The notes: a model not told the origin generated them from the letters alone. 64,000 nucleotides of DNA from Gymnopus androsaceus JB14 (GCA_009733575.1 ML769683.1:18810-82809), one strand, 5' to 3'. Counted from the stretch's first letter, positions 33,743 through 45,200 are shown. Numbers and translations are program-made.

Positions 33743-34299
33743 TCTGGGCAAAACGTAAAAGACCAGGTGCATGCACCACTCATGTTGGTAGGTAGATTGT
33801 ATTTTCTAGTATTACTTCACTTATACTTCTCTAACAGGTTTTGATGTGGGCAGCAGAGCTGTGGAGTTCGATTCGCGGTATTGAAGATGAGCCAACCTTC
33901 AAGCTCGGGGGCGATAAGGACTCTGGATGGACGTATGATCCACATGCACTAGTACATATGAATGAGACGGTCAGTGTGATACGACAATAACCTCACATTT
34001 TTCCTAGGTTGACTTTCAGGACAATGATTTCGACTGCAGGATTCATGTTCTTGACCATCTGAATAGAATCCTGCAAGGAAAGAACTTGAACTGCAAAGAC
34101 AAACTGACGTAGAAATATCGTCAGCGATCATTTCATCTTAAGCGGATTTTGCTTGCACATGAGCTTTATGATGATGCCAAGTGCCCCATTGTTTAGTATA
34201 TACCTTACTGTAGAATGAAATTCAATTCATTCATTCTGCAGTATGTTGTTCGACCCTGGCCTGTAGCCGCACTTTATGTTATGTATTTATCTCTTTCTC

Positions 34300-34710
34300 T
34301 ATTCCGAACCAATCTCTCTATCCATCCTCACTCTATTGTCATCACGCCAATTTCAGACTGCACTCAGCAGAATTCCAAGTCTTTTTGTTTTTGACACACA
34401 ACTTGCCGGCTGTAATCAGCCACTATACATTGGCACCATACCCTTGAAGATTTTTGCTCCACATTCACTTTGACTTCAGTCAATGTCTTGAAACTCGGAT
34501 CAGCTATCGAAACCTGAATTCACAATGCTTTCTTCGTAGATTGAAACACGATGCCATTCGAGCCAAATCAAAGTGTGCACCCAAGGGTTCACTCAAATTG
34601 TTTTTGAATATCCTTGACCAACTTCAAACTTGACTTGGCCAAAAGCGGCCGAATTCCAAATTTTGTTTTCAGCTTTTGACACAACTTGCAGACTATATTC
34701 AGCCGCTATG
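34300..34710 (+). repeat. GGCTG-family repeat fragments
   Basis: Cores GACTGCACTCAGCA (about 34364), GGCTGTAATCAGCC (about 34408) and GACTATATTCAGCC (about 34690), with the family's flanking words (CACGCCAATTTCAG, TTTTGACACAACTTGC). The head is not present. Confidence 0.5.
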
Positions 34711-35259
34711 CAACTGTCAAATGATTGCCAATCTCTTTCTCTAAAGAGCTATTTTGACGGCCATGGATATGAGCTTGAGCAACTGTACTTGGATTGATGC
34801 TGTTTTTCAGAGCAGTGCATCTGTGCTTGGGACCTCAAACGACACTATGCTGGAATGACTTTGGTGTGTTTTATCAATATATCTGTATTTCATTGCACGT
34901 ATATTGACTCTTGAATGCAGACTCTTCCCCGTTGCTGCTCTTGCTATGGAGATACTTTGTTCCTTCGGGCAACGTTCAATGACGAGCCAATTTCATGCAA
35001 TTTACTGCTATATTGGAGTCCGGAGCTTCAACTATAGTTTGTGTGTTACCTTTGATAACTTACACCTTTTACCAATGTAGTTCTGTGTTTTCTCTGTTGT
35101 GAACCATTTTTACACCATGTGCATGGCGCATCATCAGTATGCCTCATGTTCATGGTAGCGCCGTTGTGGTACAAGCAAAAGCATGCTATATAAATGCTGT
35201 GGGTCAACTTTAACATCTCAATCTTGTATGTGATGGTTTCTCGCTCATACAGAGCGATG
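34711..35259. other. No recognised feature
   Basis: Mixed sequence with short frames only; I see no gene, TIR or repeat here. Confidence 0.4.
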
Positions 35260-35267
35260 ATTAAAAT

Positions 35268-35869
35268 TAGACATGGGCATGAATGCCGAATGTTTGCGAA
35301 TATTTGTGAATATATTCGCATTCGGCATTCAAATGTTGAATGTTTGATGGGCAAACATTCACATTCGCACAAATGGACATTCAAATGTGAATGTCTGGTT
35401 TCGGAATGGCGAATGTTTTCAACATTTGTGACCTTATTTCACCTCATTAATTAATTTTCACATATAGTACTATAATTATGATTTGTATACCTTAAGCAAA
35501 ACCAGATGGCATACCTGTTTATTGTTCCCCTTGCGTGTGATGTAACCGAGGCCCTGATTTACACTGAAACCATCTGTCCATTAGAGTTCAAACCTTGGCA
35601 TGGTCACTTTAAAAGTTAGCACTTGAACTTATATGTTTAGATAGTAGTAGTGTTTTATATTACATATAATAATGTATGTATTTATTTATTATGACATTCA
35701 TGAATACATTCAAAAACTCGCCTAAAATATTCATATTCACAAATGTTTTGTATAAAAACATTCGCATTTGCTCGAATGTGCACTCAAATGTGAATGTCCA
35801 GATTTGGAGCACGAATATTCGCATCACGAATGTTGAATGCATTCGAATGGGCATTCATGACCATGTCTA
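35268..35869. mobile_element. hAT-like MITE rich in ATTCG/CGAAT words
   Basis: 602 bp with inverted ends TAGACATGGGCATGAATGCC / GGGCATTCATGACCATGTCTA (one substitution near the tip), flanked by 8-bp sequences ATTAAAAT (35260-35267) and ATTCAAAT (35870-35877) that match at 7 of 8 positions. The TAGACATGGGCA end is typical of hAT elements. Both subterminal regions (about 35285-35430 and 35690-35860) are dense in GAATGTTTGCGAATATT-type words in both orientations. The middle is A/T-rich and non-coding. Confidence 0.8.
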
Positions 35870-36741
35870 ATTCAAATGCGGAAAACGGTATCATGCACAG
35901 GTCTTGTCACCATCGTCTGTCCGCCATTCGGTCAATCCTGTATCTGCATGGGTGCTTCTCTCTCCAACCTCCACGCTAGTATGACTTTGCTCGAATCAAT
36001 CCTTCCAGGATCTTTGGATCTAATGAGCAAAAATAGACCCACGTTTTCTGATTGCGAGTGTTTGTTTAATGCTACTTCAAATGAAGGTCTTGCCGCTCAG
36101 ACTCTCAATGAAGAATTGTACTACACATTCACCTCTCAAATTTTCTTTCTTGGTCAGTGTATCGATGTGCTAAAAGAAGCCCGGAAGCCGTGATCCAAAA
36201 TTCTTCATCATCTTCAACGTCATGCTGCTGTCTCATCCAGTGCTTTGATTCGTATTGTGGCTAATAACCTGAATAAATTGCTGGAGGTGGCCTTGAGCAT
36301 TCAGAGAACAACCCAGTTTGGGTTTTGGCGAATGCTCGATGCCCATCCTGACGCTAGTAGGGAAAAGCTTGCGAGCTTCCTTAACTTGGTAAGTGACGCC
36401 TCTGTATTGATCATGGCTCCTTCTGAATGTCACAGTAGTCCCGAATGTGTTCAGACAAGATCACAAAGTTTGTGTCATGGAAACATTTTGCGTCGTTGGG
36501 AGTTGGTCAGTGGGTAGGCGACAAGATTATCAACCACTTTGTCAACAAATGGTGCACCCAGTCTCGCGCAACCCTGGGCCTCAATTCTTTCTTTCCAAAC
36601 AACTTTCTATTCCAAGATCATGGCAATTGTAACATGGCTTATACTATTGACCAGTTGGCTGGGGACAATGTGCTCAGACATTGCTTATTGAGATGGGCGG
36701 GTAGAGCCCAGGTAAGCCTTGTTCTCTTTAAGGTCAATATT

Positions 36742-37834
36742 TGTCAGGACTTGGCTCATTTCTCATCCGCTATCCACCCGCTGATGTTTCCCACGCTTCC
36801 TGGCCGTCCGCGGATACTTCCCACGCTTCCTGACCGTCCGCGGATACTTCCCGCACTCATTACCTACATTGCGGGCGCTTTCCATGCTTATTTACCATTT
36901 ATCCTGCCTGCCGGGCACTTTCTACATGTGATTACCACTTATCCTGCCTCCCGGGTGCCTCCCGCACTTGATAACCATCCATCAGGTCCTCCCGACGACT
37001 TACACAGCCACCCTACAGTATATAAGTAGACACCCCGAGTCCATGGACCCTAGTCTGTTATTACCATTGTTACCGAATCAATCCTGTTTTGCTCTGTCTC
37101 TGTCTCTGTCTCTCTATTTCTATCTGTTCTAACCAGCTGTGCCTTCCGAGCTCTGTTCGAAGGCCCACTGTCATCTGCATTAACTGCGAGGCTCTGTCCG
37201 TAGATACCAAATCTACGTCCAGAGCTCACTGTCTTCTATCTCTGTTTACAACTTTACAACCAAAGCTCCTCGGGAGCTTCCTATTTGGGTTTTGCTACCT
37301 CTAGAACCTCTGGGACCGTCCGCTTTCACTCAATTCCATCCGCTCCCACGCTATTTCCATCCGCTCTCACGCTATTCCGTCCGCTCTCACACTATTCCCA
37401 TCCGCTTTCACTCTATTCCATCCACTCCCACGCTATTTCCGTCCGCTTTTGCACTATTCCGTCCGCTCCCACGCTATTTCCGCCCGCTTTCACCCTATTC
37501 CACCCGCTCTCACGCTATTTCCGTCCGCATTTGCTGTATTCCATCCGCATTATCCATATTTGGACTTATTACACCTTTTTGGACCACCCCTTCACCCATA
37601 TTCCTTCCGCTCCCACTCATTTCTGGTCGTCGGACCACAATACCACCCGCTTCCTCCTGATTACGTCAGCGGGTAGCCCGTACACTGTTCCTTGCACCTT
37701 TGAGGCTTGTACTGTTCCGTACAACACTCATACTACTGTCCAGACCCACCTTACGGCACGGTTACCCCGGGTGGTCGCATTTGGTCTCCACCTACATCTA
37801 GGTCCGAGATCCATTTTGTGTACTGGGTCTCACA
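36742..37834 (+). mobile_element. Solo LTR, family S, copy 3 (in Ulp1-like intron)
   Basis: 1093 bp, TGTCAGG...CTCACA, with a perfect 5-bp target duplication ATATT (36737-36741 and 37835-37839). The TATA box lies at 37019-37026. Same minisatellite block as copies 1 and 2, but it lacks a roughly 18-bp stretch near the 3' end (GTGCGAGACATTCGGGATAC in copy 1). It lies wholly inside an intron, in the sense direction. Confidence 0.92.
37019..37026 (+). promoter_or_regulatory. TATA box of solo LTR copy 3
   Basis: TATATAAG in the conserved U3/R block shared with the other two copies; sense to the Ulp1-like gene downstream exons, so it could supply an internal promoter. Confidence 0.6.
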
Positions 37835-38440
37835 ATATTGAGTCTGACATCTTCACTTCAGCAAAAGCAAAAACTCAACACATTTGATCCAGTTTTTATC
37901 CCTATCAATGGCAACAGGAATCATTGGTATTCAGCTTGTATCGACTACAAGCAAAAATCCATCAACATATATGACAGTCTCCGAGACTTGTGTGTAGCGA
38001 ATCACTGCAAACCTCCAGAACAATGCAAAAACAAGAAATTAATGATGGTGCTTCTGTTGAACATGACAGCGCGTGCAACGGCTAATGTGTTTTAGGCTCT
38101 GATGTGGCTTGTGGAGACCTTGGCAACTATTCATTGCAATAACAAAGAAGTCCATATCAGAGGTGACTTGGCCAACTGGAAGTACAACCCCCATGCCAAA
38201 GTACATCATCTCCAATTGCTCTGCCTGTGGTCTTTCACTAATTGCTTACCTTAGGTGCCATTCCCGCCTAATATGTATGATTGTGGTGTTCATACGCTTT
38301 GGCACCTCAAACATAACATTGAGCTTGGCGTTGTGCATGAAAGCTTGGACTCGGTGCACGAGTTATGATTCACTGATGATATGGTTGGTAAGTGTTTGAG
38401 ACTGGCTCAAGAACTGTTGGACAAAAGGGTGCTCTAATCT

Positions 38441-39235
38441 TGCGATGATATTATATGATAACAAAGCTTGTTGTACACATGTTATATCTGTTTTTTCCTT
38501 ATCCACAACATGCGTCCTCTTGTAGTTTTGCTCATGCCAAGCGCTTTGACACATTCTACTAACGAGGTTGGTTTTCTTGCCTGTGTTGCGTCTTTTCTCA
38601 GTGCTGAAGATGTTATCAATACCTACCGTATTTGATCAGTAATATTTTGGGTGGGGTCATTGAACAAGGTTTGTACACCGTCGACAAACCGCAGCGTCCA
38701 ATGTCATCTCTCTCTCTTCGACTGTCTAGAGCCTTTCCTGTAACAAGCTAACTTTGGGCTGCACTCCCATGTCTTGCCTTTAACTTCGACCAACTTGCAG
38801 GCTGTATTCAGCTGCTATTGATGAATTGCAGAGACTGCTTCCAGCAAGCCTTCAGCTGATACCTTGCGCAACCACTGTTACCTATCTACGGTGGCATGTT
38901 CATTTCAACTTTCTGCTTCTTTGAAGCCCTTAATCCTTGTCCATCCTAAAACGTAGGCTATCAGCGGTGGTGAGCCATGCAATTGGACTTTCATGGGGAT
39001 ATTGACGTGGCTGCTGTGGGCTGAAGGAAAAGAAACAGCACAACCAGACAAAAATTTGACAATTCCAAGCTCACACATAGTTTGACAATTGTAGACTTTA
39101 AATTTGTAAATATTCAGTGGTCTGTATGTTAACACAATTGCTTGATTTGAGGTAGTAAGAATCAAAAAAGTAGTAGCAGGATTTAAGTTCGAGTAGCTAG
39201 TGCATGTACGCTAGGCCTAAAGCAGTCCCCTCCGT
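38441..39235. other. Mostly featureless, one GGCTG-family core
   Basis: A single core GGCTGTATTCAGCTG at about 38805 with TTGCAG before it. No coding frame or terminal repeat is seen in the rest. Confidence 0.4.
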
Positions 39236-39485
39236 AAAGGTTTTAGGCACCAGCATAGTTCTTTCGTTCCATCATGTAATGATTATTGTCTTTTGTTGCC
39301 ACACCAATTTCTGGCTGCACTCAGCCAAATCCTTTTTGTTTCCGACTCGAATTGCAGGCTGTATTCACCTGCGACAATCGACAGTTTCTCAGTGGAATCT
39401 ATAGTTCAGCATCTTTGCTATCGCACCAATTTCAGGCTGCACTCAGCTGAATCCTTTTCATTTTTGACTCGAATTGCAGGCTGAT
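39236..39485 (+). repeat. GGCTG-family body, headless copy
   Basis: Starts at TTTTAGGCACCAGCATAGTTC and carries TTCCATCATGTAATGATTAT and cores at about 39310 (GGCTGCACTCAGCC), 39352 and 39433, matching the minus-strand copy at 27870-28280 block for block. It stops after TTGCAGGCTG at about 39485. Confidence 0.65.
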
Positions 39486-39520
39486 CCGATGTACATACAC
39501 TGATTATTTTCTATGTATAG

Positions 39521-39934
39521 GCTTCTCACATTGAAGGTGTTGATCTTGAACATCCGCCTCCTGGAAATGAATTCAAAGCCAGAGATGATAGTGATATTGC
39601 TTGGCTTGCAACCCATTGTCTTAACTCGAGCCAACCAAACATCATAGTCAATCTTGGTGGCCTTGAAGCAATCATTCCTCAACCAGGTCCTAAGCCTATT
39701 CATGCTCCAGCTCCTCCTGTACCTGCGAAGCTTCCGCTCCATGACTTCTGTGATAAATACAACCTTTTGCCAGAGATCTTTGCCAAACTAAGTGCAGTTG
39801 ACATTGAAGGCCCTCATACCTTCCGCTTCTTTACGGATGCAGAGCTCATGAATACAGCGAACTTGACATTGGGCCAGCATGGAAGTGTTTGTGATGCAGT
39901 TGAACATTGGTTGTTGGATTCGGCACCTGCATAG
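39521..39934 (+). CDS. Unrecognised terminal exon (138 codons)
   Basis: Preceded by a splice-acceptor-like TATGTATAG, this frame is open for 137 residues to a TAG at 39932-39934 with no ATG at its start, so it looks like the last exon of a gene whose upstream part is missing or replaced by the repeat at 39236. Composition is protein-like, with a Pro-rich middle (KPIHAPAPPVPAKLPL) and a C-terminal segment FRFFTDAELMNTANLTLGQH. I recall similar C-termini in uncharacterised mushroom proteins but cannot name the family. Confidence 0.45.
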   Translation, partial: ASHIEGVDLEHPPPGNEFKARDDSDIAWLATHCLNSSQPNIIVNLGGLEAIIPQPGPKPIHAPAPPVPAKLPLHDFCDKYNLLPEIFAKLSAVDIEGPHTFRFFTDAELMNTANLTLGQHGSVCDAVEHWLLDSAPA

Positions 39935-40117
39935 CTTTCGGGACCCAGGTTTCATTTTGGACTCCTTTTTTGCTGTCTGTCTGTTGGAGCGCACTGTATT
40001 GCATCACATTCTACTTGTTATCGGGTTTGCTATCTGTGTACTATTGCTACTCTGGTTTGAAATCAAAGTGTTATCTGTTGATATTATTCATTCCCAGTGC
40101 AAGAAACTTGTATATAG

Positions 40118-41200
40118 CTAAAGGTAACTACAGTGTCGCCAAAATCCCCAAGTCATCTCTGGACTGATAATTCTACAAGCATTGTAAAGTTCATAAAATA
40201 TCTGATGTTCATCAAAGAAGCCTAGACCAACTCGTTTGAGATGTGCTTTGATAGCAGAGAACACCAGCTCGATAGGTTGAAAATCTGGCAAATATGGTGA
40301 AAGGAATTCAATACGGCATCCTAACAGGCACTTGGATGGATTCAGACCTGGGATTAGCAATAAACACTCACCAAACTCCTCGACAAGATCTAATACTTCC
40401 GGCGAATGATGGATCTGTGCATTATCAATGAGAATGACACTGTTGGGCCCTGGGTATGGATTCATGGTAGGAAGCTATTGTATATCAAACTGATCAGCAT
40501 CTTGGTAATGGAGTAAAGAGATATGAGCACACCAAGTCTTCACGGAGGAACTTCACAAATATGTCATGGTTGAATGAGCCTTCAACTACCATTGAAGTGA
40601 TATTCCCTGATCCAAAGCCATAGCAGCAAGCATTGACAGACATCTCTTTCGAACAAATGGAGACTGAACTTCAACCCTCTGCCCTCGCAGAGCCCTTCCC
40701 CATAACCTAGCATATGTCCTGTCATCCTTTGAGACCTCATCAACCAAAACAAGACAGTTTGCTGGGTATTGCAAGATCCAACGGATAAAGGCTGCCCATT
40801 TCTGAGGTGAACGCTCGCGGGCCATTTTCTGAACATGTTTGATGTTGAGTCCAACACGTTTGAAAGCAAGATGAATGGAGGAGAGGGATAAGTTCAAGAG
40901 ACAATATTCACTGAGTTTTTTCTGGTACTCATCAAGGAATAAGACAGGAGTGTGTCAAGCAAGGCTAATCAGGAATGCAGCATCTACATCCTGAAGAATC
41001 CAAGGCCTCCTGCGACCAATTGCTTTTGCTTTTGCTACACTCCCTGATTCTTGGTATCTTTTCTGTGTGTGATAGAAAGTCTTCTTTGACATCCCACAGA
41101 TCTAGAGAATCTCATCTTTCTCCAGCGGCTGAGTAGCATTGCAGTGCCAGAGCTTGATAGCAATTGCTTTAGAGGCATCTGGGATTTGTCGGTTGACCAT
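40118..41200 (-). pseudogene. Tc1/mariner-like (DDE_3) transposase, broken
   Basis: From 41200 leftwards: an N-terminal helix-turn-helix part (MVNRQIPDASKAIAIKLW, then GMSKKTFYHTQKRYQESGSV), the first catalytic Asp in LVLVDEVSKDDRTYARLWGR (about 40750), the second in SVILIDNAQIHHSPEV (about 40435) and the third acidic residue in LPDFQPIELVFSAIKAHLKR (about 40265), with C-terminus FWRHCSYL. An intron GTGTGC...CAATAG lies at about 40534-40477. Damage: a TAG at about 41101 (after KDEIL), a TGA at 40955-40957 (LA-x-HTPVLF, Arg CGA expected) and a 2-nt frame change at about 40590. Tc1-type terminal repeats were not found, so ends are unknown. The family cuts and pastes DNA at TA sites. Confidence 0.8.
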
Positions 41201-41304
41201 AATGAATGTGAACGAGGATGCAAGCGCTTGAGCGCTTGTGAGGATCATGTGTTTCAAATTTGAAAAATATTTTTTATGAAAACCCATTATTTTTAGAAAT
41301 TGCA

Positions 41305-41902
41305 ATAATTGAGATGTTTGAGAGCTACAAGACATTTGAGGGTGTGTTTCCTGGTTGTCCCTGTGTTCTATATTGACATTTACTCTTATTAGGTCTACTA
41401 CTACCTTGGCTCATTCGTCAATCTTAGCACTGACCCCGAGGTACATTTCAAGTATATCCAAGCTGTCACAAGGACCGGTCAGATTCGCAAAGTCAAGCAC
41501 ATCTGTCGAGAAAGCAATTACTATAACCCAGAGAAGGTCAAAAATTTCCTCAAGGAAGCCAAGCTCAGAGATCAGCTTTCCCTTATCACTGTTTGCGACC
41601 GTTTCAACTTTGTCCATGACCTTGTTCTTTATCTCTACCAAAACAACCTCACCAACTTCACCGAGGTGTATGTCCAGAGGGTCAACTCCATCCGCACACC
41701 CCAGGTGGTTGGCAGTTTGTTGGATGTTGACTGCGATGAGAACACTATCAAGGCTCTCCTCGCCTCTGTCACTGGCAACTTCCTGTTGCCGAGCTCGTGC
41801 ATGAAGTCAAGCAACACAACCAATTGAAGTTGATTCTTCCTTGGCTGAAGGCGAGAGTTCAGGCTGGGAGCCAGGATGCAGCTCTTTACAACGCAATTGC
41901 GA
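41305..41902 (+). pseudogene. Second clathrin heavy chain fragment (copied with intron)
   Basis: Matches the minus-strand clathrin fragment between about 26610 and 26000, including the intron GTGTGTTTCC...TTATTAG, so it arose by DNA-level duplication. Coding blocks: [56 protein letters not shown]. It differs by scattered substitutions (for example CRESNYYNP versus CQESNYYNP) and a frame change near 41780. Homology stops abruptly after AACGCAATTGCGA at 41902 in mid-exon and begins at about 41305. Confidence 0.88.
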
Positions 41903-41959
41903 CTTCATTGCCACCAAGCAAAAAACTCCCTACATCCCAAACATTCTCACACTGTGCCA

Positions 41960-42095
41960 CGTTTAACGTTCTCAGATTGCTGGCCGTACTCAGCCGCAAG
42001 TCCGCATTCTACATTGTGCCAGCAACTCTCCTTCTCTTCACTTCAGCCATCAATTCCCCCTCACCACTGGTTGTAGGCTGCACTCAGCTATCATA
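41960..42095 (+). repeat. GGCTG-family repeat fragment
   Basis: Cores GGCCGTACTCAGCC (about 41986) and GGCTGCACTCAGCT (about 42074), directly after the clathrin piece. Confidence 0.5.
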
Positions 42096-42249
42096 AATGC
42101 TTATCGATCCGTGTGCTACTCTTCATCAATTGTGCAAGTTTACCACACGCAACGTGTCTACTCTCTGGCACTCATGTCTCATTTTCCATTGGCTAACTCG
42201 TGCCCCATCCTGATATATATATATATCTCTTCTTATCTTCCACCTTGTA

Positions 42250-45200
42250 ATGGATCCTTTTTCATGTCTAGTCAATGGCTGCCCCAAAAGTTTTCCGATA
42301 TTGAGCGCGCTGCAGAGACATATGCGCATGACTTTGGATCCTGCGCACCACAAAGCTTACCATTCACAATATTCTGATTTAAGCTTTGTTCTACCTGCCA
42401 CATCCGAACCACAGCATTCTGCTTCACATTCCTCATCTTCCTCCGTGATCTCCCACATGGAATCAGTTGAAGAAGTCCTTGATAATCACAACTATCCCAC
42501 TTATATTGAAGTCAACGACAACAATAATCATGACTTTGCAATCAACAATAACGACAGCAAAAATGATGATGCAGCCTCTACCTTTTCTGATGAAAGCGAC
42601 GTTGCTTCACTGGAGATCAATGAAGTGGTCAACGTCGATATGGTTGATGTTGATGTCGATGAGATGGTTGACGTCTATGAGATGGTTGATGTCAATGAGA
42701 TGGTTGACGTCAATGAGATGGTCAACATCAATGAGATGGCTGCCATAGACACAATTATGGCAGATGCTTCAGGCAAGCAAGACTTGCTGCATGAAGATAA
42801 CATCGATTATTATTGGCCTTCCTCCCCTGGATCTGACTCTGATCCCCCTGATGCCCCTATTCGCCAGCTCGATGATATCCCCAAAGCAAGAGTAATCGAT
42901 TGGCATCCAACTGCTGGCGCTGTCATCCCCAGCGGTTTAGAGCAGAATGTATATGAAAGATGGGACAGATTGTTTGGTGCAAAGACAGACATAGCTGATT
43001 CAGGCTACAAGCCATTTTCCTCTTGGCTTGATTGGGAAATAGCTCAATGGGCTGTCAAAGAGAAAATTGGTCATGGGTCGCTTAATCGTTTACTGGCTAT
43101 ACCTGAGGTGAGGGTAATATCAGTGTTTCCTTTTCACCTTGCTAAAAAAAACTTCAGTTAAAAGATTGACTGGGACTCTCCTTCAAGGACACACGTACCA
43201 TGTTCAACATAATTGACAAACTCCCCGAATGTTGTGGAACCTGGAAAACCAAACAGTTTACTTTCAAAGATCAGCCTAATGAGCATTTCATTGTCCACCA
43301 TCTGAGATCCTATTAGAAGCAATTTATAGTATCTGGGGTGACCCTGCCTTTGCTGATTACTTGGTCTACAAACCTGGCAAATTTTTTGCTTCCAAAAGTT
43401 GTCGTCGTGAGGAGCGTATTTTCCATGAGATGTGGTCTGTGAATGAGTGGCATGCTATCCAGGTACAGTAAGCCCAAATCCAATTTTTAGTTCAACATCT
43501 CACCGACCATATCAGGACCTGCTACCAGTGGTGCTACCATGGCTCCTGTAATCATTGCATCGGACAAGACTCAATTAACCAATTTCAGTGGAGGGAAAGC
43601 AGCCTACCCAGTCTACCTTAGCATAGGCAACCTTCCGAAAGCAATTAGGCAGGAAACCGAGTGCACACAGCCTGCGTACTCCTTGCGTATCTATCTGTTA
43701 ATAAACTGGTCACGAAAAGGCAAGGTATCTTCGAAGAAAATGTTACGCCTCCAAAACTATCAGCTCTTTCATCAGTCAATGGCAGAGGTTCTCGCACCTC
43801 TGAAGACCATGGGCCTGCAAGGGCATTGTGATGGTCAGCGGTAATGGACAAAAACGCAAGGTTCACCCAATTCTTTCCTCATACGTGGCCGACTATCCTG
43901 AGCAATGCTTAGTTACGTGCACCAAGTATGGAACGTGCCCCAAGTGCCGTCGAAAAGCAACTGAACTCGAGAATCAGACTCTTGGTGAAGAGCGCACCCA
44001 GCTCTGGACTGAAGGAGTAATCAGGAAAGCTAGATCGAAGGGTAAAACTCCCAGTGCCATTCATTCGCTTGCAATGGAAGACAATGTTGCTGGTGGGGAC
44101 TATGATCCTTTCTGGAAAGGATTTCCCTACTGTGATATCCATGATGCAATAACGCCAGATGTTTTGCATCAACTATACCAGGGGGTTATCAAACACTTAA
44201 TCTCCTGGATTCAGTCATTGATGACTAAGGACAAGTTTGATTCTCGACTACGGTCCCTTCCTCCTGCATTCGGTGTTCATCATTTCAAGGACGGTATATC
44301 TAACCTAAGCCAAGTCACTGGGCCAGAGAGAAAAACGCTATCGAAGATCCTCATTGCCTGTCTTGTTGGCAAGATAGATTCCCACAGTATTATTGCAGCC
44401 CGCAGTCTCTTGGATTTCATCCATCTTGTACAATACCCTTCTCATGATGGTAGGACCCTACGGTATGCAGAGGAGGCGCTGGACTCCTGGCATGCTAATA
44501 GGGCTTACTTCAAGGAAAAGGAAGTTCGTGACCACTTCAATATTCCCAAATTTCACTCTCTCTTACACTACATCCCTTTGATTAAGCTCAAAGCGACAAC
44601 AGACAATGGCAATACAGAAGCATTCGAGCACCTTCACATCACCTTTGCTAAATATGGCTGGCGAGCAAGTAATAAGAGGGATGCCTTCCCACAGATGATT
44701 ACTTGGCTCTCTCGACAGGAGAAGGTGGCCTCCTACGATTTCTTCAGGCAATGGAAAAGCCGCACTAAATTGGAGGAAGGTGGTCTTAAAGATGATGTTG
44801 AAGATGATGCAATGCCAGTCACTGACCCTGGTGAGGCTGAGGTTGTGGTTGCTCTAGACAACTTGAAGAAGAAATTTGGTGTCCAATTAGCCAAGCGCGC
44901 ACCAGAGCCAAACAAAACCCTTGAAAAAATTTCTTGTGATCATAATGCGCCTATGTTCATTGATGCTTTGAAGCATTTTATCAATGGACTTTGTAAAGAG
45001 CCATTGCCACAAAAGAAGTTACTCACAACCCCACTTCCTTTTGCTAGATTTGATGTGTGGCACCAGGTCAAAATCGCTCTGTTGGGTCTATTTGAAGATG
45101 AAGAATTGTCAGAAACTGTGAAGGCGGTGCCCATATGGAGACGTTCAGATATTAGCCGTTTCGATACCATCATTGTCTTGCAAGATGAACAAGCAGAGTC

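Larger units (their letters stand above)
31610..34112 (+). pseudogene. Ulp1-like (C48) cysteine protease gene U1, split by a solo LTR
   Basis: Exons: about 31622-32152, 32208-32420 or later (LKDFLYLDQKRCINDEVMNY, the substrate-groove region of Ulp1 proteases), about 32530-32674 (VPIHEPGSHWFSALIDYE, containing the catalytic His in SHWF and the Asp-region IYGS), then the 1068-bp solo LTR 32675-33742, and, in the same frame, 33743-33784, 33838-33969 and about 34012-34112 (FQDNDFDCRIHVLDHL, with the catalytic Cys). Two points argue against activity: the Asp position after IY reads G, and the Gly after the catalytic Cys (normally DCG) is Arg. Ulp1 proteases cut SUMO or similar tags. Many fungal transposons carry relatives. 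The paralogue U2 lies 4 kb downstream in the same direction. Confidence 0.7.
35981..38440 (+). pseudogene. Ulp1-like (C48) cysteine protease gene U2, with an intronic solo LTR
   Basis: The ATG at 35981 opens a helical N-terminal part that continues, after a TGA at 36191-36193 (CGA expected by position), to the intron at about 36391-36437. Next comes the groove exon (WVGDKIINHFVNKWCTQSR, ending at about 36710), then an intron GTAAGC...CTTCAG (about 36712-37861) that contains the whole 1093-bp solo LTR. The catalytic exon follows (FIPINGNRNHWYSACIDYKQ, IYDSLRD: His and Asp present), then about 38098-38212 and, after another short intron, PPNMYDCGVHTLWHLKHN with the catalytic Cys. The His-Asp-Cys set is therefore complete, unlike U1, but the Gln usually found before the Cys is not evident. 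Apart from the single TGA the reading frame looks good, so this is a recently disabled or possibly still expressed gene. Confidence 0.7.
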
